Positions 23,779-33,072 of a stretch of 64,000 nt of DNA are shown piece by piece. The notes beneath the pieces are model-generated. The model had not been told where the DNA came from. It saw nothing but the letters and a program-made list of their open reading frames with translations, and ran no database searches. The position numbers and the translations under genes are program-made. Position 1 is the first letter of the stretch. Every line of letters starts with the position of its first letter. The DNA comes from Bacteroidia bacterium (GTDB lineage: Bacteria; Bacteroidota; Bacteroidia; JADZBD01). Location of the stretch: contig JADZBD010000008.1 of assembly GCA_020852255.1 (NCBI GenBank), positions 1-64,000 on the forward strand, given 5' to 3'.

Positions 23779-26427
23779 ATGGAGATCCCCAAAACATACG
23801 ATCCCGCCAACGTTGAAGACAAATGGTACCGCTACTGGAGCGAGAACGGTTTTTTTCGTTCGCTTCCTGACCACCGCGAACCCTACACGATTGTAATCCC
23901 GCCTCCCAATGTAACGGGTGTACTTCACATGGGACATATGCTGAACAACACCATTCAGGATGTGTTGATCCGTCGTGCGAGAATGCTCGGAAAAAATGCC
24001 TGCTGGGTACCGGGCACCGACCACGCATCCATTGCAACAGAAGCAAAAGTGGTGCAGATGCTCCGGGAAAGGGGAATTAAAAAATCAGACCTTTCCCGCG
24101 AACAGTTTCTGAAGTACGCATGGGAATGGAAGGAAAAGTATGGAGGAATCATCCTTGAGCAACTGAAAAAGCTGGGCGCTTCCTGTGACTGGGAACGCAC
24201 ACGCTTCACAATGGATCCTGATTTGAGTGAGGCAGTGACCGATACGTTTATAGACCTCTACCGGAAGGGTTATATCTACCGCGGGTTGCGCATGGTTAAC
24301 TGGGATCCTGTGGGATTAACCGCCGTTTCCGACGAAGAAGTGATCCATAAAGAGGTCAATTCCAAACTTTATTATGTTCGCTACCGCATTGAAGGAAGCG
24401 CGGAGGAGTGGATCACGATTGCTACCACACGTCCTGAAACTATTCTGGGTGATACTGCCGTGTGCGTTCACCCCGAAGATGAACGTTATGCCCACCTTAA
24501 AGGACGTAGTGTCATTATTCCCATCGTGAACCGGCGCGTTCCAGTTATTTTTGATGACTATATAGACCGTGAGTTCGGTACCGGTGCTTTAAAAGTTACT
24601 CCCGCCCATGATGTGAATGATTATGCCATCGGGTTGAAACATAAACTGGAGGTGATAGATACCCTTGCTCCCAACGGAACCATGAGCGAAGCGGCCGGGT
24701 TTTATATCGGAGAAGACCGTTTTGCAGTGAGAAAGAAAATAGCGAAGGACCTGGAAGCAGCCGGACATATGGTGAAGGTGGAGGACATCCGGAACAAAGT
24801 GGGATTCTCAGAACGGACAGACGCAGTGATTGAACCAAAATTATCACTGCAATGGTTCGTGAACATGAAGGGAATTTCAGCGCAGGCACTGAATGCCGTA
24901 GTTTCGGGAGAAGTGAAGCTGGTGCCGGATAAATTCAACAATACCTACCGGCACTGGATGGAGAATGTGCAGGATTGGTGTATCTCACGGCAACTATGGT
25001 GGGGGCAGCGTATTCCTGCCTGGTATGATCAGGAGGGCGAGGTGTACGTGGCAAAAACTGAGGCAGAGGCCCTTAAACTGTCGGGCGGCAAAAAGGTACG
25101 GCAGGATGAAGATGTTCTGGATACATGGTTCTCTTCCTGGCTGTGGCCGATTACGGTATTTGATCCGAAAGTAATTGGCGCAGGAAAGGGATACCAGGGG
25201 AATGCGGATATCAATTACTATTATCCCACCAATGACCTGGTTACTGCCCCCGAGATACTTTTTTTCTGGGTAGCCCGCATGATTATTGCAGGATATGAAT
25301 ACCGCGGAAAGAAACCCTTCGAAAATGTGTACCTGACCGGTATTGTGCGCGATAAGCAGGGAAGGAAAATGAGTAAGTCGCTGGGAAATTCTCCGGATCC
25401 GCTCGGACTCATAGAGAAATACAGTGCGGATGGCGTAAGGGTGGGTATGCTTTTATGTTCTCCCGCAGGAAATGATCTTCTTTTTGACGAGAGTTACTGC
25501 GAGCAGGGCCGGAATTTTGCCAATAAAATATGGAATGCTTTCCGGCTCATAAAAAGTTTCAGCACGGGAGGTGAAACATCCGACAGCAACCGCAGTGCCA
25601 TGCAGTGGTTCCATTCCCGTTTTGCCGAGCAGCAGCACATCATCAATGATCATTACCGGAAGCTTCGCATTAGCGACGCGCTGATGACTACCTATAAACT
25701 GGTGTGGGATGATTTCTGCAGCTGGTATCTTGAAATGATCAAGCCGGAGTTCAAAGACGGGAAACCGCAACCCCTGGATCGTGAAACCCTCGACCAAACG
25801 ATTGAGTTTTTTGAGGACCTTCTCCGCCTGTTACATCCTTTTATGCCGTTTATCACAGAAGAGCTCTGGAGCCTTATCTGTGAACGAGGTAAGGACCGGC
25901 TGATTGCGGCGCCCTGGCCGGTACCCGGCGAACCGGATCGTAAACTGCTGTCGCACATCTCCCTGCTGCAGGGATGGGCCGAAGGAATTAAGAAGGAGAA
26001 AAATAAACAGGGGCTCAAAATGAGGGAGCCCGTGATTCTGGCGCATAAGAATGCAGAATTTTTACTCGATCACCGCGACCTTGCCCTCAAGGTCACCGGA
26101 GCAGAAGATATGGTGCCGCTTGAACAGGTGGTGGGTAATGTGATGCTCAATACCTCCGGAACAGTTGCCGCAGAGGCTGGTGAGCGGAACAAAGCAGAGT
26201 ACTCACTCTACTTCAGTTTTCCTAATAGCAGCAAGGACAATTCAAAGGAACTGCTGGAAGAGCTTGCCTATCAGCAGGGTTTTCTTGAATCGGTCAATAA
26301 GAAGTTGTCCAACGAAAAATTTGTTCAGAACGCGAAGCCGGATCTGGTAGCGACCGAGCGGAGGAAGAAGTCCGACGCCGAAGCGCGGATCAGAGCTATT
26401 GAGGAGCAGTTAGGGAAGAAGCCGTAG
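23779..26427 (+). CDS. valS: Valyl-tRNA synthetase
   Basis: An 882-residue class I aminoacyl-tRNA synthetase. The HIGH-type motif appears as NVTGVLHMGHML (near residues 46-57) and the KMSKS motif as GRKMSKSLGNSPDP (near 526-539). The editing domain with TTRPETILGD and TDHASIATEAKV, the anticodon-binding domain and a C-terminal coiled-coil arm (last 70 residues) are all present; length matches the bacterial family. A near-match -7 box (TATTTTCG) lies at 23758-23765. Its 3' end overlaps the convergent hydrolase gene by 32 bp. Confidence 0.97.
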   Translation: MEIPKTYDPANVEDKWYRYWSENGFFRSLPDHREPYTIVIPPPNVTGVLHMGHMLNNTIQDVLIRRARMLGKNACWVPGTDHASIATEAKVVQMLRERGIKKSDLSREQFLKYAWEWKEKYGGIILEQLKKLGASCDWERTRFTMDPDLSEAVTDTFIDLYRKGYIYRGLRMVNWDPVGLTAVSDEEVIHKEVNSKLYYVRYRIEGSAEEWITIATTRPETILGDTAVCVHPEDERYAHLKGRSVIIPIVNRRVPVIFDDYIDREFGTGALKVTPAHDVNDYAIGLKHKLEVIDTLAPNGTMSEAAGFYIGEDRFAVRKKIAKDLEAAGHMVKVEDIRNKVGFSERTDAVIEPKLSLQWFVNMKGISAQALNAVVSGEVKLVPDKFNNTYRHWMENVQDWCISRQLWWGQRIPAWYDQEGEVYVAKTEAEALKLSGGKKVRQDEDVLDTWFSSWLWPITVFDPKVIGAGKGYQGNADINYYYPTNDLVTAPEILFFWVARMIIAGYEYRGKKPFENVYLTGIVRDKQGRKMSKSLGNSPDPLGLIEKYSADGVRVGMLLCSPAGNDLLFDESYCEQGRNFANKIWNAFRLIKSFSTGGETSDSNRSAMQWFHSRFAEQQHIINDHYRKLRISDALMTTYKLVWDDFCSWYLEMIKPEFKDGKPQPLDRETLDQTIEFFEDLLRLLHPFMPFITEELWSLICERGKDRLIAAPWPVPGEPDRKLLSHISLLQGWAEGIKKEKNKQGLKMREPVILAHKNAEFLLDHRDLALKVTGAEDMVPLEQVVGNVMLNTSGTVAAEAGERNKAEYSLYFSFPNSSKDNSKELLEELAYQQGFLESVNKKLSNEKFVQNAKPDLVATERRKKSDAEARIRAIEEQLGKKP

Positions 26428-27082
26428 GTTCTTCACGTAAAATATCCGTTAGTATCCGGTTCATTTCATTTGCCTCGTTGAGGGTCATAAAATGCCCGCC
26501 GTTTTTCACGGAAATATCGCAACGGACAAAGCGTGCAGGCAGGATCTTGTCGCGGGTGCCGTGGATGTGAACGAGATCGGGTGTAGGCGTACAGTTTTCC
26601 CAGCATACTACCTGGTCAACAGCCCATTTCAGAAATGCAGGATCTGTTCCGGCGATGATATCCCTGAGCAGTTTCTTTTCCTCAGCGCATCGCGCATCGA
26701 AGAGCCAGTTGGTAAAGGGATTTGTCCCCCTCAGAATTCCCGATGTGAGGATTTTATGTAAACGGATCTTTCCGGCAAGACGGTAATAATAAGGAATTTC
26801 GTTTTTTGTTTTGGCGGATGCGATCAGGATTACCTTGCGGGGAGTGATGTGCTTGGCCATTTCAACAGCAACCATTCCGCCAAAAGAGAGCCCGATCAGC
26901 ACTGGCTCCGGCGATGTAATCTGCGTGAGGAGTCGTGCCGCATACTGATCCAGTCTTTCGCGGGGTTCCGGCATTATATACTTGATGTGTGTTAAAGTGA
27001 AGCCGGGAAGGTGGAGTTTATGAAATATCCTTTCATCGGCTCCAAGCCCGCTGAAGAGATATATTTTTTTTACTTCAGGCAT
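26396..27082 (-). CDS. Alpha/beta hydrolase
   Basis: A 228-residue alpha/beta-hydrolase. The nucleophile elbow GLSFGG (near residues 83-88) carries the serine; the C-terminal histidine is in KNGGHFMTLNEA and an acidic residue is likely in HGTRDKI. The oxyanion region is FSGLGADERIF near the N-terminus. The substrate is unknown, and members of this size include carboxylesterases and thioesterases. The next gene upstream on this strand begins 42 bp away. Confidence 0.85.
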   Translation of the reverse strand: MPEVKKIYLFSGLGADERIFHKLHLPGFTLTHIKYIMPEPRERLDQYAARLLTQITSPEPVLIGLSFGGMVAVEMAKHITPRKVILIASAKTKNEIPYYYRLAGKIRLHKILTSGILRGTNPFTNWLFDARCAEEKKLLRDIIAGTDPAFLKWAVDQVVCWENCTPTPDLVHIHGTRDKILPARFVRCDISVKNGGHFMTLNEANEMNRILTDILREEPTASSLTAPQ

Positions 27083-27123
27083 GCGTGTATTCTATTCCGG
27101 GAGGGAAGCCGGAGGTGCAGGCG

Positions 27124-27582
27124 TTAATGGAAATATTGGTTGAAGATTTTAAAAGAAGCTTGAATCTCTTTTACCGTTGTTTCCGCTTCTTTCTGGTCTG
27201 CCGCGGTTCCCAGCTTTTCCACCAATTCCATGTACGGAAGCAGCCATTTATGCAGTTCGTCGTGCGCCGGGCCTTCCATGGTGCAATTAGAGGTGAGCAG
27301 GTCTGTGTGAGATTGCAACCGGGCAGCCAGACCGGTATAATCGCTTAGGCCGGCCGGAGAAAATGCGCTTAGTTCCTTTTCCATGTTGCGTAGATGAATA
27401 AGCATAAGGGAATCCACCACCCATTTTTCACCCTGGTTCAGTGCAAGGGCATCCTCTTCGTGGTGATCATGAGGTGTTCCGGAGATCGTATCCTGGGTTG
27501 AAACATTCGGTGTGCCGCTCTCTGTTTCCCCGCACGAGGGGAGCAGGAGGGAAAGGAAAATGATGAGATGGAATGGTTTCAT
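27124..27582 (-). CDS. Small lipoprotein with conserved Cys/His helix
   Basis: A 152-residue lipoprotein. The ATG at 27582 gives a standard signal peptide with lipobox LLPSC (residues about 12-16); the longer frame from 27648 would bury it. An acidic, His-rich linker (DHHEEDALA) leads into a predicted all-helical domain with a CTMEGPAHDELHKWLLP segment near residues 105-121. This resembles Bacteroidota proteins annotated as viral A-type inclusion protein, which is a name without known function. The Cys-Met-His-Asp-His arrangement could bind metal, which is inference. Confidence 0.75.
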   Translation of the reverse strand: MKPFHLIIFLSLLLPSCGETESGTPNVSTQDTISGTPHDHHEEDALALNQGEKWVVDSLMLIHLRNMEKELSAFSPAGLSDYTGLAARLQSHTDLLTSNCTMEGPAHDELHKWLLPYMELVEKLGTAADQKEAETTVKEIQASFKIFNQYFH

Positions 27583-27717
27583 AATGAATGTTCCGGCCAG
27601 GTTACAAAGGTCGGACCGGAAGGTTCTGTATTCTATGAGCAGCATCAAGCTTTAATACCTCAGCTGCCTGCGAAAGAAATTCCACAAAATGTAAAAACAC
27701 ACCTCCACATCCTGTCG

Positions 27718-27725
27718 TAATTTTG
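27718..27725 (+). promoter_or_regulatory. -7 box TAATTTTG, 4 bp before the start codon
   Basis: Exact TAnnTTTG ending 4 bp before the ATG at 27730, again a leaderless arrangement. Confidence 0.5.
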
Positions 27726-27729
27726 GATC

Positions 27730-28794
27730 ATGATGCTAAACATGACCGACTTCCGCGGAAGGGGCGCCCAGCTGGTGCTCAAAAACCCCTTTCTGAAACA
27801 TCACTACGCACAGGAGCATAAAGAATGTGCCGATGAACCGCTGCATTCTGACCTGAGGACCAGGTATTTTGAGGAAACATCCCGGCGAATCATTAATAAA
27901 GTGGATAGTCCGGATATTCCCTTGCCCTACAGCGCAAATCCCTACCAGGGCTGTGAACATGGCTGTGTTTACTGTTACGCCCGCCCAACCCACGAATACT
28001 GGGGCTTTAATGCGGGGGTGGATTTTGAGCGGAACATTATTATTAAGAAGAATGCAGCAGAGCTTCTTCGGAAAGAGCTTTTGCGAAAATCATGGGTCGT
28101 GGAACCCATCATGCTCTCCGGGAACACCGACTGCTACCAGCCGGTGGAACAAAAGCTGGAACTTACCCGCCAAATGCTGCAAGTTTGCCTGGAATTCCGT
28201 CAGCCGGTTTCCATTATCACTAAAAATTCTCTCATTCTGCGCGACCTCGACATTCTCCGCGAAATGGCTTCACTGCACCTTGTAAAAGTGATGGTATCCG
28301 TAACAACACTGGATGAAAAACTCCGGTTGCGCCTCGAACCACGTACAACTACTTCCACGGAAAGACTGCGCGCTATCAGTGAACTCAGCAGAGCAGGTGT
28401 GCCAACGGGTGTCATGTCGGCACCCATCATCCCCGGTCTGAACAGTATGGAAATACCAGCCATCATAAAGGCTGCTTCCGAAGCGGGAGCTGTAACGGCA
28501 GGCTATACCATGGTACGGCTCAATGGCGCTGTGGCAGAAATCTTTTCAGACTGGCTGCGCCGGTACTTTCCGGATCGTTCCGGAAAAATTCTGAACCAGA
28601 TTCGTGCATCTCATGGGGGTCATCTGCACGACCATCGCCCGGGTGTACGTCTGCAAGGGGAAGGAAAAATAAATGAAGCGATCTCACAATTGTTCCGGAG
28701 CGCGATTGAAAAGTACCTCAGGGGAAAAGCAGCTCCTTCCTTCGATCTGTCACTTTTCCGCCGTCCCCTTCAGTCACAATTATCCATGTTCTGA
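27730..28794 (+). CDS. PA0069-family radical SAM protein
   Basis: A 354-residue protein of the PA0069/Rv2578c radical SAM group. The cluster-binding CEHGCVYCYARP motif (C-x3-C-x2-C, near residues 76-87) is intact, and YSANPYQG precedes it. Downstream blocks SGNTDCYQPVE and SVTTLDEKLRLRLEPR are typical of the spore-photoproduct-lyase-related group. The substrate is not known. ATG codons also occur at 27733 and 27745, but the first fits the promoter. Convergent with asnB, 12 bp apart. Confidence 0.93.
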   Translation: MMLNMTDFRGRGAQLVLKNPFLKHHYAQEHKECADEPLHSDLRTRYFEETSRRIINKVDSPDIPLPYSANPYQGCEHGCVYCYARPTHEYWGFNAGVDFERNIIIKKNAAELLRKELLRKSWVVEPIMLSGNTDCYQPVEQKLELTRQMLQVCLEFRQPVSIITKNSLILRDLDILREMASLHLVKVMVSVTTLDEKLRLRLEPRTTTSTERLRAISELSRAGVPTGVMSAPIIPGLNSMEIPAIIKAASEAGAVTAGYTMVRLNGAVAEIFSDWLRRYFPDRSGKILNQIRASHGGHLHDHRPGVRLQGEGKINEAISQLFRSAIEKYLRGKAAPSFDLSLFRRPLQSQLSMF

Positions 28795-28806
28795 AACGTA
28801 ATCCTT

Positions 28807-30657
28807 TCAGGGATGAAAACGCCTCAGCCAGCGATGAAGTGCGATCAGCGCCCAGATGCGGTTGTATAAATAGGCGTTCCCCGGTCTTCGGTAGCGTTCA
28901 AGTAGTTCCTGTACCGCCTCGTACTTCACCATGCCGTAATGGAGTATGACTTCCCGCGCAAGGTATTTTTGAATGTATTCTTCCCATCGTTCCTTCAGCC
29001 AGCTTTCCAGCGGAAGAGCAAAGCCCTGCTTCGGGCGGCTGAAAAGCTCTGCGGGAAGATGGCGGAAAAGAATTTTTTTCAGAATGTATTTTGTTTCGCC
29101 GTTCCGCCATTTCATATTTTCCGGCATGCGGTCTGCCAGTGCAATCACCCGTGGATCCAGGTAAGGCACCCGTACCTCCAGGCTGTAATTCATGCTCGCG
29201 CGATCTACTTTTACCAGCAGATCGTCCGGTAAATAATACCTCCGGTCAAAACGGCTTTGCTTTACTGCGGCGGGCCAGTCCGGTTGTATCTCATTCAGAT
29301 AATCACGGAACCAGCCTTCCCTTACGCCCGGCCCGGTGGTGGTGGCGCGCAACAGTTCTTTTTCGGAAAAGAAGTATTGTTCCTGTGAGAAAATGTGTCC
29401 TTCAGTAAAAGTGTCGCGGTTGAAATCAAGCAATTCCGCCACGCGTTTGTTTCGGCTTCCTCCGGAAAGGCGCAGGAGCGATCGAAGCGCAGGCCTGGAG
29501 AAACGCAGCAGGGGATGTGCCATCCGCCTGGCCCATTTATAAGTACCGTATCCCATGAACAGTTCGTCGCCGCCCTCACCGGAAAGAGTAACCGTAACGG
29601 AATCTTTCGCCAGCTTGCTGACCATCAGCGTGGGTATGGCACTGGAATCTGCGAATGGCTCTCCGTAAATGTCGGTCACCTTATCAAACAACTCCGTGGC
29701 ATCATCCATTGAAACAATAAAGGGGTGGTGATCGGTACCAAGTTTTTCTGCAACCCTGCGGGCGTACTCTGACTCATCGAAGCGTGATTCCCTGAAACCG
29801 ATAGAAAACGTTTTTAGCGGTGCGGTACTCACCTTTGTAGCAAGCGCGGTAAGTAAACTAGAATCGATTCCCCCGCTCAGAAAAATACCGGAAGGCACAT
29901 CGCTTTGTAATTGCAGACGAATACTGTCCAGCAACGTTTCCTCCAAACATACTCCTTCCGGGTCCGCTCTCATTGTATTATTCCCGGAAACCAAAGGTTC
30001 GAAACGGTTTTCGGTTAGCTGACGCCCGTTGAATTCAAGATAGTGTCCGGGCCGGAGCTTATAAACGTTTCTGTAAATGCTCTGCGGAGCCGGAATGTAT
30101 CCAAGGTGAAGGAATAAGGGCACCACCGCTTTGTTTATCCGAAGCGAAAGTCCGGGTATATGCCGAAACGCGTTGATCTCAGATGCAAAATATAAGGTTC
30201 CGGAATGATCGTAATGAAAATACAGGGGCTTTATACCGCCGCAGTCGCGGGCAAGCAGGAGGGTATTCTCTTTCCGGTCGTAAATGGCCAGCGCAAACAT
30301 TCCGTTGAGCATCGGTAACGCGTCCACTCCGAGTTTTGCGTAAAGTTCCAGAAGTGTTTCTGTATCGTTTCCGCTGCGGAGCGGCCTGCCGGAGAGGTGT
30401 TCCTGCTGAAGTTGTTTGTAATTGTACACTTCTCCGTTATAAACCATCACATATCTTCCGCAGGACGAGTGCATGGGCTGATTACCCGCGTCCGACAGAT
30501 CCAGTATCCGCAATCTCCGGTTGCCCAGTCCTGCGTTTTTTTCAATGATTACCTCCCCGGCATCTGGTCCGCGGTGAAGGAGTGAATCATTCACACGGCG
30601 AAGTACATCCTCCGTCAGAGGATGATGTTCCGAATAATATCCGCAAATTCCGCACAT
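28807..30657 (-). CDS. asnB: Asparagine synthase (glutamine-hydrolysing)
   Basis: A 616-residue amidotransferase. Starting at 30657, the chain opens MCGICGYY, placing the nucleophilic cysteine at position 2 of the glutaminase domain; the frame from 30684 would mask it. The synthetase domain has the ATP-binding SGGIDSS (near residues 259-265). It is the last gene of the glycan operon and overlaps the stop of the upstream glycosyltransferase by 1 bp. Homologues in polysaccharide clusters are often thought to amidate a sugar acid rather than make free asparagine; that role here is inference from position. Confidence 0.93.
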   Translation of the reverse strand: MCGICGYYSEHHPLTEDVLRRVNDSLLHRGPDAGEVIIEKNAGLGNRRLRILDLSDAGNQPMHSSCGRYVMVYNGEVYNYKQLQQEHLSGRPLRSGNDTETLLELYAKLGVDALPMLNGMFALAIYDRKENTLLLARDCGGIKPLYFHYDHSGTLYFASEINAFRHIPGLSLRINKAVVPLFLHLGYIPAPQSIYRNVYKLRPGHYLEFNGRQLTENRFEPLVSGNNTMRADPEGVCLEETLLDSIRLQLQSDVPSGIFLSGGIDSSLLTALATKVSTAPLKTFSIGFRESRFDESEYARRVAEKLGTDHHPFIVSMDDATELFDKVTDIYGEPFADSSAIPTLMVSKLAKDSVTVTLSGEGGDELFMGYGTYKWARRMAHPLLRFSRPALRSLLRLSGGSRNKRVAELLDFNRDTFTEGHIFSQEQYFFSEKELLRATTTGPGVREGWFRDYLNEIQPDWPAAVKQSRFDRRYYLPDDLLVKVDRASMNYSLEVRVPYLDPRVIALADRMPENMKWRNGETKYILKKILFRHLPAELFSRPKQGFALPLESWLKERWEEYIQKYLAREVILHYGMVKYEAVQELLERYRRPGNAYLYNRIWALIALHRWLRRFHP

Positions 30658-31556
30658 TATTTTCCGAGCAGGATTCGTTTGCAAATAACCAGTGACCGGG
30701 TATGCATAAGAATAGCAGGCCTGCGGCGCACCGCTTTTAAAAAGTACTTGACGGATAATTTTCTGAATCCTGCGAGTGCCAGGTGAAGCGATACATAGGA
30801 ATCAGCGAAGGCTTCGATCTGAGGCTGATGCGGACCATAAACCTCACGCACTTTTTCATCTGCGAAGGCGTACTGAAGCGCAAGATCCTTCCTCCGGTAA
30901 AGTTTAACAGGTTCCGTATGGATCACACTTCTTCCTCCGTGATTAATCATGGTGGATGAAATGCGGGGGTCCACTTTGATGCCGCAGTTGGCTACTACCC
31001 GGAGCCAAAGCTCCCAATCCTCGCTACCCGACAACTCGCGGTCTTCATTGAATTTGAATCGGAGTGCGGTGTCCTTCCGGAGAAAAGCGCCGATACAGCT
31101 GAGCGGATTTCCTGTGATCAGCAGCCGGGTATCATCGTTCTGTAAACCGGAGGAATCAAAAATAACTTTTCCTTCCGGCTCACGGATCTCGTACGCTACG
31201 TGCAGAAAAGCAGGAAAGTTAAAATTCCGGACAGATTCTGCTGCGTTTTCGAGCAGGTCGGGATAGGGAAGGTCATCGGAATCAAGAAAAGTGATGTAAT
31301 CGCCCTTCGCAAGTGCAGTGCCGGCATTGCGCGCCGCTCCGCGTTCCGAATTGGTGATGCGATGATAGCGTAGACGGGCGTCTGCTCTTTGTCTGACCAT
31401 TTCTTCCGTACCGTCCGACCCGCCGTCATCCACTACAATCGCTTCATATTCCTGATAGGTTTGGGCTGCAAGGGCGTCAAGGGTGTACTCGAGCAGCACC
31501 TTGCGGTTGAAGGTGGGAATGATGACAGAAAAACTGCAGGTTCGCTCAGAGCTCAT
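30657..31556 (-). CDS. Family 2 glycosyltransferase
   Basis: A 299-residue GT-A enzyme: FSVIIPTFNRKVLLEYTLDAL at the N-terminus, the nucleotide-binding VVDDGGSDGT and the DxD-type LDSDDLPYPD (near residue 92), and SGSEDWELWLR as the acceptor-side block. It has no membrane helix, so it likely acts on a lipid-linked glycan at the inner face of the membrane. The start at 31556 overlaps the previous gene by 11 bp; ATG codons at 31559 and 31571 are alternatives. Confidence 0.9.
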   Translation of the reverse strand: MSSERTCSFSVIIPTFNRKVLLEYTLDALAAQTYQEYEAIVVDDGGSDGTEEMVRQRADARLRYHRITNSERGAARNAGTALAKGDYITFLDSDDLPYPDLLENAAESVRNFNFPAFLHVAYEIREPEGKVIFDSSGLQNDDTRLLITGNPLSCIGAFLRKDTALRFKFNEDRELSGSEDWELWLRVVANCGIKVDPRISSTMINHGGRSVIHTEPVKLYRRKDLALQYAFADEKVREVYGPHQPQIEAFADSYVSLHLALAGFRKLSVKYFLKAVRRRPAILMHTRSLVICKRILLGK

Positions 31557-32661
31557 CATAAAACATTTCAAGTTCCGAGATCATTCGTTCTGTACTGAAA
31601 TTCTTCACGCTCTCCGGAGCCTGCCGGGAAATCCGCTGGTATTGGTTCCCGTCGCGGTATAATTGCAATACAGCCGTGGCAACGGCCCCCGCATCCCTGA
31701 AGGGAACCGCTATTCCGTTTTCCCCGTCGCGCAGCACTTCCGTTGCAATGCCTGAACGGGTGAATACGCCCGGTACACCGGCAGCCATTGATTCAAGATA
31801 AACCTGTCCGAATGCTTCGGCCTGCTCGTCCACCGGGATATGTACAAACACATCAAAAAGGGAATACATCGCACGGGGATCCGGGTCAAATTCAAGTATT
31901 CGCCAGGAACTGCGGGGTAATGTTCCCAGTATTTTCATGTATTCTTCTTTCTTGTCGCCGCCGGTATTCCCAAGTAAAAGTACGGCCTCCGGGAGTTCCT
32001 GAAGGATGATCCGGAATGCTTCAAAAATATAGGTGATTCCCTTCCAGTCTGTAAAACGCGAAATCACTCCGATTTTCCACTGATCGTCCTTCAAACCGTA
32101 TTTTTTCATGCGATCTGAACGGATTTCAGGATCACGTATGAAATCAACTAATGTCATTCCATGATGAATGACGCGTATCTTTCCGGGATCTGCTCCTTCC
32201 CGGTTGCGCAGAACATTAGCAACATTTTCTGAGACGGCAATGATGCGGTGGGATGCCGCATTGATCTTCAGATCGTGTTTAACGGCACGGGGAAAGTACA
32301 CGTGGTGAAATGTGCTGTGATGGCGTGTGTGCAGGCGGCACGGAATTCCTGCCATCCTCCCGGCCAGTAAACCAAGATAGGATGCTTCAAATAGCTGACA
32401 ATGCAGAATGTCGGGCTGTTTTTTCTTCAGAAGCCGGTAGATCTTATAACCTGCAGAAAGAAGGTCTTTTTTTCCACGATAGGTAATGAAGGTAACAGGT
32501 ATTCCGTTTTTTTCCAGGATGGAAGGCAGCGGCCCGGGCTGTTCATGCAGCAGGATCACTTCCTGCCGGTATTTAGCGGCTGAGAGGCCTGAAAATGCCG
32601 CTTCGATGGTCCGCGACCGGTTAATATGGGAAATGATATGTATGATATTTCGTCTGTTCAT
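31546..32661 (-). CDS. Family 4 (GT-B) glycosyltransferase
   Basis: A 371-residue retaining GT-B enzyme. The C-terminal nucleotide-sugar domain has GVISRFTDWKGI, VFVHIPVDEQAEAFGQVYLE and SMAAGVPGVFTR, with the usual EAFGxxxxE pair. The donor is not known. Its ATG overlaps, in an ATGA arrangement, the stop of a short frame that encodes the C-terminal end of the broken FkbM gene; that fits former co-translation with an intact FkbM protein. Confidence 0.92.
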   Translation of the reverse strand: MNRRNIIHIISHINRSRTIEAAFSGLSAAKYRQEVILLHEQPGPLPSILEKNGIPVTFITYRGKKDLLSAGYKIYRLLKKKQPDILHCQLFEASYLGLLAGRMAGIPCRLHTRHHSTFHHVYFPRAVKHDLKINAASHRIIAVSENVANVLRNREGADPGKIRVIHHGMTLVDFIRDPEIRSDRMKKYGLKDDQWKIGVISRFTDWKGITYIFEAFRIILQELPEAVLLLGNTGGDKKEEYMKILGTLPRSSWRILEFDPDPRAMYSLFDVFVHIPVDEQAEAFGQVYLESMAAGVPGVFTRSGIATEVLRDGENGIAVPFRDAGAVATAVLQLYRDGNQYQRISRQAPESVKNFSTERMISELEMFYDEL

Positions 32662-33072
32662 GTTAGCGGCAGCCCCAGGTGGCGGGCGCCTTCTTTTTTA
32701 AGCAGGAGAATGTTACGGAAACAGCTCTTTCGTATCTTTTTAAAAGGAAGGGGCTCCGAGCGTTCATCCAGATCGAAATAAAGATAATCATAAGGCGCGA
32801 GCATGTGTTCCGGTTCCTTTCCTCTGGCTGCTTAACGATCCAGACTCGCTGAACCTATCCCAGCTTTCCCAAAAGAGCTGATTTTCCAGCACATAACCGA
32901 AATGCCGCATGCGGAAGGATATTTCTTCTCCCGGCATTTCCACCCAGAATACACCGTGAAAATGAAGATGACAGTACACCTTCTGATCCGGATAAAAGAG
33001 ATCCCGGAGAAGGGTAAAAACAATCTTTTTCCCCGGAAGAATGGCATACGCTTTTCGGAGAAATGCCTTCAT
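32658..33072 (-). pseudogene. FkbM-family methyltransferase remnant, internal deletion
   Basis: Two pieces of one FkbM-type gene in different frames. The first, from the ATG at 33072, encodes the typical N-terminus with FHGVFWVEMPGEEISFRMR, then ENQLFWESWDRFSE, before running into unrelated residues and a stop near 32788. The second frame, read from about 32830 to the stop at 32658, encodes PYDYLYFDLDERSEPL and RNILLLKKEG, the typical C-terminus of this family. The S-adenosylmethionine-binding middle, roughly 100-150 residues, is missing. The junction is near 32825-32850. The gene start overlaps the upstream glycosyltransferase stop (ATGA) and the second frame's stop overlaps the next gene's start, so the operon was built around an intact gene. 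Loss of O-methylation of the glycan is the expected effect, by inference. Confidence 0.8.

Noticed and set aside
32832-33047. Alternative minus frame of 71 codons within the FkbM remnant
   Set aside because: Its translation matches nothing, while the overlapping frame has the FkbM N-terminal pattern.
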